This document shows, piece by piece, positions 1 through 8,149 of a stretch of DNA of 64,000 nucleotides. Made by a program: the position numbers and the translations under genes. Within the stretch, counting starts at the first letter, position 1; the number at the start of each line of letters is the position of its first letter. Origin of the DNA: Saprospiraceae bacterium (GTDB lineage Bacteria > Bacteroidota > Bacteroidia > Chitinophagales > Saprospiraceae); contig JAHDBJ010000014.1 of the NCBI GenBank assembly GCA_020630435.1, forward strand, positions 1 through 64,000, in the 5' to 3' direction. The notes under the pieces were generated by a model. That model saw only the letters and a program-made list of their open reading frames with translations. It was not told the DNA's origin and searched no databases.

Positions 1-49
1 CACGACCTTGCCAAGGTCGGGGTCGCGGGTTCGAATCCCGTCTTTCGCT
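1..49 (+). tRNA. tRNA-Gly(GCC), 3' part (cut by window edge)
   Basis: The anticodon arm CGACC-TTGCCAA-GGTCG gives anticodon GCC. The T arm GCGGG-TTCGAAT-CCCGT (25-41) and the acceptor 3' strand CTTTCGC (42-48) are followed by discriminator T49. The 5' half lies outside the window. CCA is not encoded. Confidence 0.93.
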
Positions 50-51
50 CT

Positions 52-81
52 AAAAGCCTTCTAACAGTGAAGGCTTTTTTT
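52..81 (+). terminator. Intrinsic terminator after tRNA-Gly
   Basis: The stem AAAAGCCTT (52-60) pairs with AAGGCTTTT (70-78), giving 9 bp with a 9-nt loop, followed by a T run. It separates tRNA-Gly from tRNA-Leu. Confidence 0.8.
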
Positions 82-88
82 AACAACC

Positions 89-173
89 GCCCGGGTGGTG
101 GAACTGGTAGACACGCAGGACTTAAAATCCTGTTCCCATTGCGGGAGTGCGGGTTCGATTCCCGCCCCGGGTA
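89..173 (+). tRNA. tRNA-Leu(TAA)
   Basis: This is a class II tRNA with a long variable arm (TTCCCATTGCGGGAG). The acceptor is GCCCGGG/CCCGGGT (G1-U72 wobble). The anticodon arm CAGGA-CTTAAAA-TCCTG gives anticodon TAA. The T arm is GCGGG-TTCGATT-CCCGC and the discriminator is A173. CCA is not encoded. Confidence 0.95.
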
Positions 174-176
174 CTT

Positions 177-213
177 AAAAGCCTTGTAACGTTTTATGTT
201 GCAGGGCTTTTTT
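177..213 (+). terminator. Intrinsic terminator after tRNA-Leu
   Basis: A 14-bp stem forms from AAAAGCCTTGTAAC and GTTGCAGGGCTTTT, including G-U pairs, with loop GTTTTAT and a terminal T run. Confidence 0.85.
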
Positions 214-355
214 GATGGAATTTAATGTTCTCATAGTATTTTCCTATGTTTGATTGTTCTATTCGAAGTAATTTGTTGTATATAGCTCAATGTGAGAAGG
301 AACAATAAGAAAAATAAGTTGTTGTATTTTTTTGAAAAAAATTATTGATTCAATA

Positions 356-2575
356 ATGAGAACAAACCTTTTTACCCTCTTTTTACTATTAATTACGTAT
401 CCCGCTTTCACTCAAATACTAAAAGGCAAAATCGTAGATGAATACGAGCAACCAATACAAGAAGCCAATATTTTAAATAAAAATACCGAGCAAAATACCT
501 ATTCTAATTTTAAAGGTGATTTTAGTCTAGAAAAAGTTTCGATTGGTGATACATTACAAGTGTCATATATTGGTTTTCAGACGAGTCAAGTCTTTATAAA
601 AAATCTTGAAAAATCGTTAACTATTGTTTTAGGCGAAGAAGTAGTGAACTTAAATGAAATAGTGATTTCACCAAAGTTAAATGCTCTTAATTTGATTACG
701 GATATTGATATTCAAACGAATCCTGTTAATTCCTCTCAAGATGTTTTGCGTAAAGTACCTGGACTTTTTATAGGTCAACATGCAGGGGGAGGTAAGGCGG
801 AACAAATATTTTTGAGAGGCTTTGACATTGACCATGGGACAGATATAAATATAGCGATGGATGGCTTACCTGTTAATATGGTTTCACATGCACATGGACA
901 AGGCTATGCAGATTTGCACTTTATCATTCCTGAAACGATTGATAAAATTGATTTTGGGAAGGGATTATATTATCAAGACAAAGGAAATTTTAATACAGCA
1001 GGATATGTAGATTTTTTGACTAAACAAAATTTGGAAAACAATTCTATAAAATTAGAGGCGGGACAATTTGATACCTATCGTCTATTGAGTATGTTTAATG
1101 TCTTAAAACAGAGTGACCACAATGCATATATTGCAACAGAGTTTTTGTTTACAGATGGGCCTTTTGAAAGCCCGCAAAACTTTAATAGAATTAATTTCTT
1201 TGGTAAATATACAGGGGGGTTATCGAATACAGATAAAATTCGAATCACGGCTTCTCATTTTAATAGTAAATGGGATGCCTCAGGACAAGTTCCACAACGA
1301 GCAATTGATAATGGTTTGATCTCACGTTTTGGTGCAATAGATGATACAGAGGGAGGAACTACTTTTCGAAATAATTTAATGATGAGTTATGATAAAATAC
1401 TCAATGAAAGTGCCTTAATAAAGAGCAATGTATATCTCAGCCAATATGGGTTTGAACTCTACTCTAACTTTACTTTTTTTCTTGAAGATCCAATCAATGG
1501 TGATCAAATTAGACAGAAAGAAAATAGAAGAATGTATGGCTTTGATGGCAAATATATTCAATCATTTTCGACCAATAAATTCAATGGAAATTGGCAAATA
1601 GGGATAAGTTTGAGAAATGATCAAAGTATGAATAATGAATTATCTCATACCTTAAATAGGACGGAAACATTGCGGCGAATTCGATTTGGCAACATAGGTG
1701 AAACCAATATGAGTGCTTTTTCGGGGATGACTATAGATATTAATAAATGGACTTTTAACCCTGCAATTAGGATAGATTATTTCGATTTTCAATATAATGA
1801 TGCTTTACTTGTAACCTACAAAACACTTAGAACAAATCGGTCGATTGTGAGTCCAAAACTCAATATCCTTTATAATCCATCAAATAAGTTACAATTATAT
1901 TTAAAAATGGGGAAGGGCTTCCATTCGAATGATACACGAGCAGCTATATCGGAAGGAAGTGGCGAAATTTTACCTGCAGCCTATGGTCTTGATATAGGCT
2001 ATATTTGGAAACCTAATCCTAGTATGTTGCTTAATGTAGCGTTTTGGTATTTGTATTTGGAACAAGAATTTGTATATGTAGGTGATGCGGGAATTATTGA
2101 GCCTAGCGGAAAAACAAGAAGACAGGGAATTGATCTAAGTTATCGATATCAGCCATTAGCATGGTTGTTTTGGAATTTGGATGCAAATTATGCTTATGCT
2201 CGTTCAATAGATGAATCGAAAGAAAATAACTATATCCCTTTAGCACCTGATTTTACAGCAGTAAGTGGTTTCAACTTCATCTTTAAATCAGGACTTTACG
2301 GGAGTGTCAATATCCGTCATTTAGCGAATCGACCAGCGAATGAAAACAATTCAATTCGGGCAAAAGGCTATACGATTACCGATTTGAATATAGGATATAA
2401 ATGGAAGAAACTGAGTCTTGGTATCCAAATCCAAAATGTATTTAATACGAAATGGAATGAAACCCAATTTGCTACAGAATCTAGGTTGGATGATGAAATA
2501 GAGCCAGTTGAAGAAATTCATTTTACTCCTGGAACACCTTTCTTTATTAAAAATATAATTAAATATAATTTTTAA
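356..2575 (+). CDS. TonB-dependent outer-membrane receptor with carboxypeptidase-regulatory-like N-terminus
   Basis: This 739-residue protein starts with a signal peptide (1-20, ending AFTQ). Next comes a carboxypeptidase-D regulatory-like beta sandwich (about 22-105, GKIVDEYEQPIQEANI), then a plug (about 110-225, with GGKAEQIFLRGFDIDHGTD) and a TonB-type 22-strand barrel ending in an aromatic residue, typical of outer-membrane barrels. The architecture is that of Bacteroidota TonB-linked transporters driven by TonB/ExbBD. No SusD-like partner or biosynthetic genes are adjacent, so the substrate cannot be named. The frame is open upstream to a TTG at 332, but the ATG at 356 places the signal peptide correctly and is preferred. 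It stands alone between the tRNAs and a 410-bp gap. Confidence 0.9.
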   Translation: MRTNLFTLFLLLITYPAFTQILKGKIVDEYEQPIQEANILNKNTEQNTYSNFKGDFSLEKVSIGDTLQVSYIGFQTSQVFIKNLEKSLTIVLGEEVVNLNEIVISPKLNALNLITDIDIQTNPVNSSQDVLRKVPGLFIGQHAGGGKAEQIFLRGFDIDHGTDINIAMDGLPVNMVSHAHGQGYADLHFIIPETIDKIDFGKGLYYQDKGNFNTAGYVDFLTKQNLENNSIKLEAGQFDTYRLLSMFNVLKQSDHNAYIATEFLFTDGPFESPQNFNRINFFGKYTGGLSNTDKIRITASHFNSKWDASGQVPQRAIDNGLISRFGAIDDTEGGTTFRNNLMMSYDKILNESALIKSNVYLSQYGFELYSNFTFFLEDPINGDQIRQKENRRMYGFDGKYIQSFSTNKFNGNWQIGISLRNDQSMNNELSHTLNRTETLRRIRFGNIGETNMSAFSGMTIDINKWTFNPAIRIDYFDFQYNDALLVTYKTLRTNRSIVSPKLNILYNPSNKLQLYLKMGKGFHSNDTRAAISEGSGEILPAAYGLDIGYIWKPNPSMLLNVAFWYLYLEQEFVYVGDAGIIEPSGKTRRQGIDLSYRYQPLAWLFWNLDANYAYARSIDESKENNYIPLAPDFTAVSGFNFIFKSGLYGSVNIRHLANRPANENNSIRAKGYTITDLNIGYKWKKLSLGIQIQNVFNTKWNETQFATESRLDDEIEPVEEIHFTPGTPFFIKNIIKYNF

Positions 2576-2985
2576 AAATAGGCTATTGTCTTAAGTTAAA
2601 AGGCTTGAAAATAATCTACATCCACTTCATGTTTTCTATATTTATCTATAGAATTTAGTTTACCATATCTTTCCGTGTAAAAGCTCTAAAGTATTCAAAA
2701 TCAAACTTTTCCACTATTTGTTATGTCACATTTTTCATCTTTTTAGGATAGAATATTTTTTTTGATTAAAATACTTTGAAATCGACTTTTAGATGTGGTT
2801 TTGGCAAGCTTTTTGAGTTAGACCTAAACAGTTTTACAACACCCCTCCTCTACTTGCAAAAACCATTTAATTAACATATCGGTTAAAATTAATTACTTTT
2901 TGAAAATTACCCCTTTGAAGGAAGTAGGATCATTTTAGTCGGTTTCAATATTTTCTTTTTTAACACACTAACTAACTAACTAGCT
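2576..2985. other. 410-bp AT-rich intergenic region
   Basis: No ORF, RNA gene or convincing terminator was seen. The tetranucleotide ACTA is repeated four times in tandem at 2967-2982, immediately upstream of the ATG at 2986. A slippage-prone repeat at this distance could alter translation initiation, but this is only a possibility. Confidence 0.5.
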
Positions 2986-3816
2986 ATGAGAAAATTAAAC
3001 AGTACACTGTTTTACAGCCTTTTCTATGCATTTATTGCAACACTTCTATTAACATCTTGCTCTAAAGATTCAGCAGACTTTTCGTTTAAGGGAGAATTTA
3101 CTTATCAAGAACAAAAAACGATAGGTACAATCCTAAGAGATGAACTGCTCAATAACCCTAAACATTATAATATTATAGATGATGAAGATAATACTTGTGG
3201 ATATGAGTATACGTCGAAAATTGTAGAAATGTTGGTAGAACGAGATATGATTCGTAATACTCAGAACTTTGATTGGAAAGTATACCTAATCAATGACTAC
3301 GATCAAAAAATTGCTTTCACATTACCTGGAGGGTATATATTTTTAAGCACAGGTTTAGTAAAATATTTAGATACAGAAAACCAATTGGTGGCTGTTATTG
3401 CGCACGAAATGGCCTATGCTGATAAGGGATTTGCAATGGACAAATTAGTAGAAAATTATGGTTCAACAGCTTTAGTTGAGATACTGAATAAGGTATCTAA
3501 TCCTAGTATTGAGCCTTTAAAAATGGCTGCTTCTGTTGCTAACTTTTACTACTCAAAGGCGATTGTAAGAGAGGCTGATACATACTCTGCTGCTATGGTC
3601 TGTCCTTATTCATATGCTGCGGATGGTATTGTAAAAGTATTGGAAAAAACAATAGTAAGTCGAAATAGAGTAGAGTGGTTAGAAACTAAACCAAGTTATC
3701 CACAAAGAGTTGAATTTTTAGAAAGTTATACTAAAAAATCATGTTGTCATGGTGAAGAAACATTTGAGGAACGATTCAATGAAATTAAAAATACTTGTTT
3801 TAATCAGGGTGGGTAA
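2986..3816 (+). CDS. Lipoprotein related to M48 metallopeptidases, with an altered zinc-binding motif
   Basis: This is a 276-residue lipoprotein. The hydrophobic N-terminus ends in a lipobox (LLTSC, Cys25), so it should be membrane anchored after signal peptidase II cleavage. The middle resembles the M48/Ste24-like fold: GGYIFLSTGLVKYL, then VAVIAHEMAY (the HExxH region, His140-Glu141) and the downstream EAD-type motif READTYSA (Glu196, Asp198). The second zinc-binding histidine is tyrosine (Tyr144, codon TAT at 3415-3417), so the canonical HExxH reads HExxY. Activity is therefore doubtful unless another residue replaces it. The C-terminus carries a Cys pair (KSCCHG). It is a single gene followed by a strong terminator. 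Confidence 0.75.
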   Translation: MRKLNSTLFYSLFYAFIATLLLTSCSKDSADFSFKGEFTYQEQKTIGTILRDELLNNPKHYNIIDDEDNTCGYEYTSKIVEMLVERDMIRNTQNFDWKVYLINDYDQKIAFTLPGGYIFLSTGLVKYLDTENQLVAVIAHEMAYADKGFAMDKLVENYGSTALVEILNKVSNPSIEPLKMAASVANFYYSKAIVREADTYSAAMVCPYSYAADGIVKVLEKTIVSRNRVEWLETKPSYPQRVEFLESYTKKSCCHGEETFEERFNEIKNTCFNQGG

Positions 3817-3843
3817 TCGATAAATATACCTTAGAAACTATAG

Positions 3844-3890
3844 GAAACGCCTTCAGCTTGGTAGAGACCAATATGAGGGCGTTTCTTTTT
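3844..3890 (+). terminator. Intrinsic terminator after the M48-like gene
   Basis: GAAACGCC (3844-3851) pairs with GGCGTTTC (3878-3885) and is followed by TTTTT. Confidence 0.8.
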
Positions 3891-3972
3891 ATAATCAAAA
3901 TAAATATTGAATACTATATATATTGCACCCTATAATAAATATGCTCTTATAGTTGTATTTAGTTAAAGTTGC

Positions 3973-4932
3973 CTATCGATTAGCTTCTTTTTGAAAATAG
4001 TAATGAATAAGAAGTTCGAAAATGTGTTCCCTTTCGGCTTTCGCTTTTTTATTTAGTTCGGGTTTATCCATTACAAATAAAATACTCCATACTGTCTTTT
4101 TTCTTTTTTCAAATCGTTTTCTTAGAGCATCGGCTTTAATCACTTTATTATTGAGAGGACTAAGAATAGATGATAATAATTGATATGTTTTTTCTTTACT
4201 TAAAGCTACAAGTGTAGTGTCTTTATTTCGAAGGTTCACTAGAGTGACTTGAGAAATACTAGAGATGGGTACACCATATAAGAGTCCAAGACAGAGCTTC
4301 ATTTCTAATTTGTCTTTTGTTCGAAGCGTTTTGAAATAATAATAAAATTTTTTGAATAAAGTCTGGAAAAGATCGTTTTGAAAAATAGGGTCATCCATAC
4401 AAAAGCGATCACCAATTGTTGAAGCATCAGTACAAACTTCATCATTTATAGTATTCCGTTGTTTTCGAATACCATCAAGTATTCTGTATTCTATCTCTTG
4501 ATCAATAAAATATCGAAATTCTCCACCTTTAAATTTTTCTAGATATTTGTGGTTTTCAAGTTTATCAATAATTTTATCTTCAACATATTGTCGAAGTACT
4601 TCTTTATCAATAGCTTCACCTTTTACTTTTATATCAATCAAATAAGAAATAAGTTTTTGATATTTGAAAACTAAATCAGTAGGGTAATCACTTTGAAGCA
4701 TTTCAATATCAATCTCTTTATTAAGAAGGCGAACTTTTTGATAAAGTGTAGAAGGATCTTTGAAACCATTTTTTTTAATATGGCTTTCTAGCCGAGAGTA
4801 TATCAAGAAATAGTAATTCCTTTCATGAATACCTTTAATAAAAGAAAGATGATTTTTAGTTTCAAATTGCTGAATAACTTTCTTGAAACTAGAGTTTGAA
4901 CTAGTAGTATAGGGGGTAGTGTGTGGGTACAT
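3973..4932 (-). CDS. Helical protein with faint sigma-70-like layout, function unknown
   Basis: This 319-residue soluble, basic, largely helical protein was not recognised as a named family. The segment around residues 125-165 (DKIIDKLENHKYLEKFKGG then ILDGIRKQRN) has the spacing and feel of sigma-70 region 2 (core-binding helix followed by a DxxRKxR helix). The C-terminal third (LRTKDKLEMKLCLGLLYG...ISSISQVTL...LRKRFEKRKKTVW) resembles a region-4 helix-turn-helix preceded by a KDK/LxLxxxYG block. No alignment was run, so the relationship is inferred. No signal peptide or membrane segment is present. It is a single gene with a 784-bp upstream region containing a large hairpin (5157-5204), and no anti-sigma gene is adjacent. 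Confidence 0.5.
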   Translation of the reverse strand: MYPHTTPYTTSSNSSFKKVIQQFETKNHLSFIKGIHERNYYFLIYSRLESHIKKNGFKDPSTLYQKVRLLNKEIDIEMLQSDYPTDLVFKYQKLISYLIDIKVKGEAIDKEVLRQYVEDKIIDKLENHKYLEKFKGGEFRYFIDQEIEYRILDGIRKQRNTINDEVCTDASTIGDRFCMDDPIFQNDLFQTLFKKFYYYFKTLRTKDKLEMKLCLGLLYGVPISSISQVTLVNLRNKDTTLVALSKEKTYQLLSSILSPLNNKVIKADALRKRFEKRKKTVWSILFVMDKPELNKKAKAEREHIFELLIHYYFQKEANR

Positions 4933-5716
4933 GGTATATAGTTTAAGTACAATTAATTATGGAAAATTTCCAAATAATTAAAATTAATATTTATATAATA
5001 AAACAATAATAACTCGAATGTATTGTATTTCTAATTTTTTAAAAATGCCTAAGTTGGGATCTTTATCTACAGCAGTCTATTGGTATTTCTATTCATAATA
5101 GATAGGGAGGAAGAAATGAACAATCCTAATATACTTACACCTATATATTATGATTATTGCCATTCCTTAAGACGTTTTGATTATTGTAAGGGGTAGAATG
5201 GCAAAAAATACACATCAGTAAAATAATAACAAGTATCTCTCAGGGGGGGGTTGCATGGATTAATATAATCAGCACCTAAGAAGGGATTCACTTTTTTAGA
5301 AAAAGCTAACAGTAAATTATATATAACCGACCTTAGTCTTATTAGATTTTATGGATAAAGTTTTTAGGGAAATTTTCCTTGTTCAGTTTATAGTGTAGGA
5401 AAAACTTCTAGGACATGGTTTTGAGTTAGTGATAAGGTTGAAAAAACAACAGTTTAAAGCTTTTACATCCAAAGTTAAAAAAACCTTTAGAATAGTTAAC
5501 CACAATTATTAAAAAATAATCCTTCCTTTGACGGATATATTACTCAATTAAATAATAATTTTTCAAGTCTAATCCTAAAACTGTATATGGATTATATTTA
5601 GGTCTAATATTTAAAAAAAATATTCATGAAATAGATTTTTTTTTTTTTTTTCCAAAACTGGTTATTGCACTTCGTCTTAGGGGTACATTCAATTAAAATA
5701 AATTATAAAATAAAAG
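4933..5716. other. 784-bp AT-rich region between divergent genes
   Basis: This is the shared upstream region of the leftward gene at 4932 and the rightward gene at 5717. It holds an inverted repeat at 5157-5204, an 8-G run at 5243-5250 and a 16-T run at 5636-5651. A 26-codon ORF (5116-5196) overlaps the hairpin and has GGAGG shortly upstream. No other gene was seen. Confidence 0.5.
5157..5204. repeat. Long inverted repeat (hairpin)
   Basis: TTGCCATTC (5157-5165) and GAATGGCAA (5196-5204) are perfect complements. A nested CCTTA/TAAGG pair (5165-5169, 5187-5191) extends the stem across a small bulge. No T tract follows on either strand, so it is not a standard terminator. Confidence 0.6.
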
Positions 5717-6097
5717 ATGATGAAGGCTCTAAAAATTTTTACTCTAGGATTATTATTATCAGTTTCAAGTGTTGTTTTTGCAAATAACACTATTATATAT
5801 ACTCAAAACTCTGAAGCTATAGAAGAACTTCCATTACCAGATGTTGCAATAGTTATAGCAGCAGATACTGAAGGAGATTTAAATGGTACTGTTGAAGGAG
5901 GAGCTGAAACAGGACGATATGCTGCTTCTACAGTTGAAATTAGTATACTAGGAAAAAGAAACCAAGTGGTATATTCACAATATGTATCTATAGGACAAAA
6001 GTTTACATTACGTACAAGTAGTTTACCTTCAGGGAATTACAAAGTAGTTTCAAAATTTAACAATAAAAAAAGAATTGTTTATAAATTTTTTAAGTAA
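5717..6097 (+). CDS. Small secreted protein of unknown function
   Basis: This 126-residue protein has a clear signal peptide (about 1-23, cleaved near VFA-NN). The mature part is about 100 residues. Its second half (STVEISILGKRNQVVYSQ then SLPSGNYKVV) has the strand-turn-strand pattern of short Bacteroidota beta-sandwich or sorting-like domains, with the recurrent LPSGxYxV motif. A linker rich in Glu/Asp/Gly precedes it. ATG codons at 5717 and 5720 are both possible. A 16-T run lies 65-80 bp upstream of the start, within promoter range. The gene ends in front of a symmetrical hairpin shared with the convergent neighbour. Confidence 0.75.
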   Translation: MMKALKIFTLGLLLSVSSVVFANNTIIYTQNSEAIEELPLPDVAIVIAADTEGDLNGTVEGGAETGRYAASTVEISILGKRNQVVYSQYVSIGQKFTLRTSSLPSGNYKVVSKFNNKKRIVYKFFK

Positions 6098-6157
6098 GAA
6101 AATTAAGTTTCAGAAAAACAAAATTATACTACGCAAATACTTAAATATTATATCTAG

Positions 6158-6180
6158 AGAGCTATCATATTGATAGCTCT
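6158..6180. terminator. Hairpin between convergent genes (probable bidirectional terminator)
   Basis: AGAGCTATCA (6158-6167) and TGATAGCTCT (6171-6180) form a 10-bp stem with a 3-nt loop. It overlaps the stop codon of the leftward gene. The T runs on both sides are weak. Confidence 0.55.
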
Positions 6181-7610
6181 TCTGCTTTTTCAATCAACCA
6201 ATCTTTAAAGGATAGATTTCCTTCTTTTTGAAGTGCTTCTAAAATATCCATACCATTCCCCTTTTCTTCATAAGTTTTACTTAATCTTTTGACATAGATG
6301 ATGAACAAGTTATATTCCTTCTTAAGAGAATCAGAATATGAGTTCTCTCTTCTTAGAAAGATTCTAAAGGCTTCACAAGCATTGTAAATAGGATAATCTT
6401 TTCCTTTGATAAATAATTCGTAATAACTTCTTATAATAAAACATTTAGTTCTTACTTTATAAGACAAGTCTTCAAAAGATATAGTTGTCAATACACCTAT
6501 AACATCTTCAAATTGCTTTAATCCAAAGTATAAATAGGCTAATGCAATTCCCCTTGCACTTTCTTTAAATTTTGATTGAAGTTTATCAGTATATTGATCT
6601 ATGAAGGTTTTAACCCAAGCATAATTTTTAGCTTGACAAGCAGCATAAACAGTTATAGTATAATATTGTTGAGGCAGAATACCATTTTCTTCAAATACTC
6701 CGTTTTCTATGCCGAATTTTAATAAGGTAAAACCTTCTTCTTTATAGTCAGTTTTTAATTCTTTACGTCTAATATATGAAAGATTATAAAGTAAGGATAG
6801 TATAGTTTGTTGTTCTTTTCGGCTTATTTCATTTGCTTTTCTAAATAGAATAGATTTTACTTCATAATAATATTTTATCTCATTGGTTTTTAATAATATA
6901 AAATTTTTAAAATATAGTTCTATTTTCTCTTGTCCTTTTAAACTCAAATTATGAATCTCTTTTGTAATGCTTTCCAGTAAAAAAATGGAATCAAATGTCT
7001 CATTCATTAAAAATTTACGATTATAAATTGTGCCAGCATAGTATAATTTAGAAATTAGATAAGAAATATCCAATTGTTCCATTATTTCTAATAAACTATC
7101 TTTATTAGATGTTTTTAATTTTAAATTACTTGAGTGATAAAATAAATCTTTGAGTAAGGTGAATTTTTTATAATGATTCTCTGCACTAATAATTGGTTCA
7201 GCATCTATTTTTTTGAGTTCTTCATTAGAATATTGAAATAAAAACTTTTCTAAGTTTTTTTCTTTGGTATAGTTGATTAGGTGTTGTTGACGTTCATAAG
7301 ACTTTTCTTTGGTTAATTTCCATACAATATAATCTTCAAGATGTAGGGTTAAATCGGACATAATATCTCGCATCTTTCGTGGTGTATAGGTTTCATTGGA
7401 AAATACTTTTTTAAAAACAAGTTCCTTTTCAAATTTTTTTACTCGATGACGATCAGATTTTATATTTGACTCTTGTTTTCGGATAAAATTATATAAAGCA
7501 ATAACTTTTTTATCTCGGTTAAAAAATGGAGTTTTTAGATAACGGCCAAATTCTTTAAATTCTAAAGGAGATAAAGAAAAAATTAAAGCTATTAATTTAC
7601 TATTTGTCAT
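6165..7610 (-). CDS. Large helical protein of unknown function (Saprospiria-type family)
   Basis: This 481-residue protein has no signal peptide or membrane segment. It is almost wholly helical, rich in Lys, Glu, Tyr and Leu, with repeated amphipathic helix pairs resembling degenerate TPR/HEAT-like solenoids (for example YYTITVYAACQAKNYAWVKTFIDQY, split here by position about 320-345). The N-terminal stretch LIALIFSLSPLEFKEFGRYL followed by TPFFNRDKKVIALYNFI looks like the conserved core of a family common in Saprospiria, to which no function is assigned. A scaffolding or regulatory role is a guess. A T-rich leader precedes the ATG. Confidence 0.65.
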   Translation of the reverse strand: MTNSKLIALIFSLSPLEFKEFGRYLKTPFFNRDKKVIALYNFIRKQESNIKSDRHRVKKFEKELVFKKVFSNETYTPRKMRDIMSDLTLHLEDYIVWKLTKEKSYERQQHLINYTKEKNLEKFLFQYSNEELKKIDAEPIISAENHYKKFTLLKDLFYHSSNLKLKTSNKDSLLEIMEQLDISYLISKLYYAGTIYNRKFLMNETFDSIFLLESITKEIHNLSLKGQEKIELYFKNFILLKTNEIKYYYEVKSILFRKANEISRKEQQTILSLLYNLSYIRRKELKTDYKEEGFTLLKFGIENGVFEENGILPQQYYTITVYAACQAKNYAWVKTFIDQYTDKLQSKFKESARGIALAYLYFGLKQFEDVIGVLTTISFEDLSYKVRTKCFIIRSYYELFIKGKDYPIYNACEAFRIFLRRENSYSDSLKKEYNLFIIYVKRLSKTYEEKGNGMDILEALQKEGNLSFKDWLIEKAEELSI

Positions 7611-7892
7611 TTTTTTGTGTGATGTTTTTTTTATTTATAATGTTGGTTATTAGTAAGATAGGATTTTTTTTTTTATATTTTTTGTGTGATATAAAATATA
7701 TGTTATACTTTTTTCTCGTTTAAAGTTGGTATATATTTGAATCAGTAATTAAAAATAGTAATAGCAGTTTAGCTTTATGTCAAAGGACTAGCATGAAAAT
7801 CTGTGTTATTTTTTTAAATTAAAAAGTTGATTAAGAAGTCCTTATTCTTATTTGTAAAAATAAAAAAAAGTGATAAAAATAGTCAATTGTAC

Positions 7893-7923
7893 TTGGAATT
7901 AAACAGAAATAACTCTATTTTTG
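7893..7923 (+). promoter_or_regulatory. Bacteroidota-type promoter for the 7.95-kb small RNA
   Basis: A -33 element TTG (7893-7895) lies 20 nt from a perfect -7 element TATTTTTG (7916-7923, consensus TAnnTTTG). Transcription would start near 7928-7931, just ahead of the structured region. Confidence 0.55.
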
Positions 7924-7925
7924 AT

Positions 7926-8097
7926 ACTATAAAAATAATATTGCAAAAGTATTTGCGTAGGAGTGCTTCCGATAGTGCCAATAATACTTGTCTCACACTC
8001 TTCATATACTCACATGTGCTCTCATATACTCTCTTTCGGGCACTCCACGCACTTTTTAAACAAGCCATTGAGTTCTTTACTCAATGGCTTGTTTTTT
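7926..8097 (+). ncRNA. Candidate structured small RNA (about 170 nt) with its own promoter and terminator
   Basis: A long closing stem is formed by TGCGT (7954-7958) plus GGAGTGC (7960-7966) pairing with GCACTCC (8040-8046) plus ACGCA (8047-8051), with one bulged A. CCGA (7969-7972) pairing with TCGG (8036-8039) continues it inward across a 2-nt bulge. The enclosed 63 nt are pyrimidine-rich and carry TCATATACTC twice (8002-8011 and 8022-8031). A 16-bp terminator follows. ORFs across it are not conserved-looking. The layout (long closing stem, large open loop, autonomous transcription) resembles 6S-type RNAs, but no conserved 6S sequence was recognised. The gene is an inference from structure. 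Confidence 0.6.
8058..8097 (+). terminator. Strong intrinsic terminator of the small RNA
   Basis: AAACAAGCCATTGAGT (8058-8073) pairs perfectly with ACTCAATGGCTTGTTT (8079-8094) over a 5-nt loop, followed by T residues. It may also stop leftward transcription arriving from ilvA. Confidence 0.9.
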
Positions 8098-8149
8098 ATG
8101 CTTATAGCTATTTTCTATAAAGATAATAAAGGCAGGAAAAATTGATAAA

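Noticed and set aside
5157-5204. Hairpin considered as a terminator
   Set aside because: No T tract follows it in either direction.
7926-8097. Assigning the small RNA as 6S, SRP RNA, RNase P or tmRNA
   Set aside because: None of their conserved sequence blocks was found. Only the general layout resembles 6S, so no name was given.
7827-8145. Open frames at 7827-8120 and 7963-8145 (+) and 7883-8068 (-)
   Set aside because: They cross the small-RNA stem and terminator, begin at non-ATG or weak sites, have no protein-like features and shadow one another.
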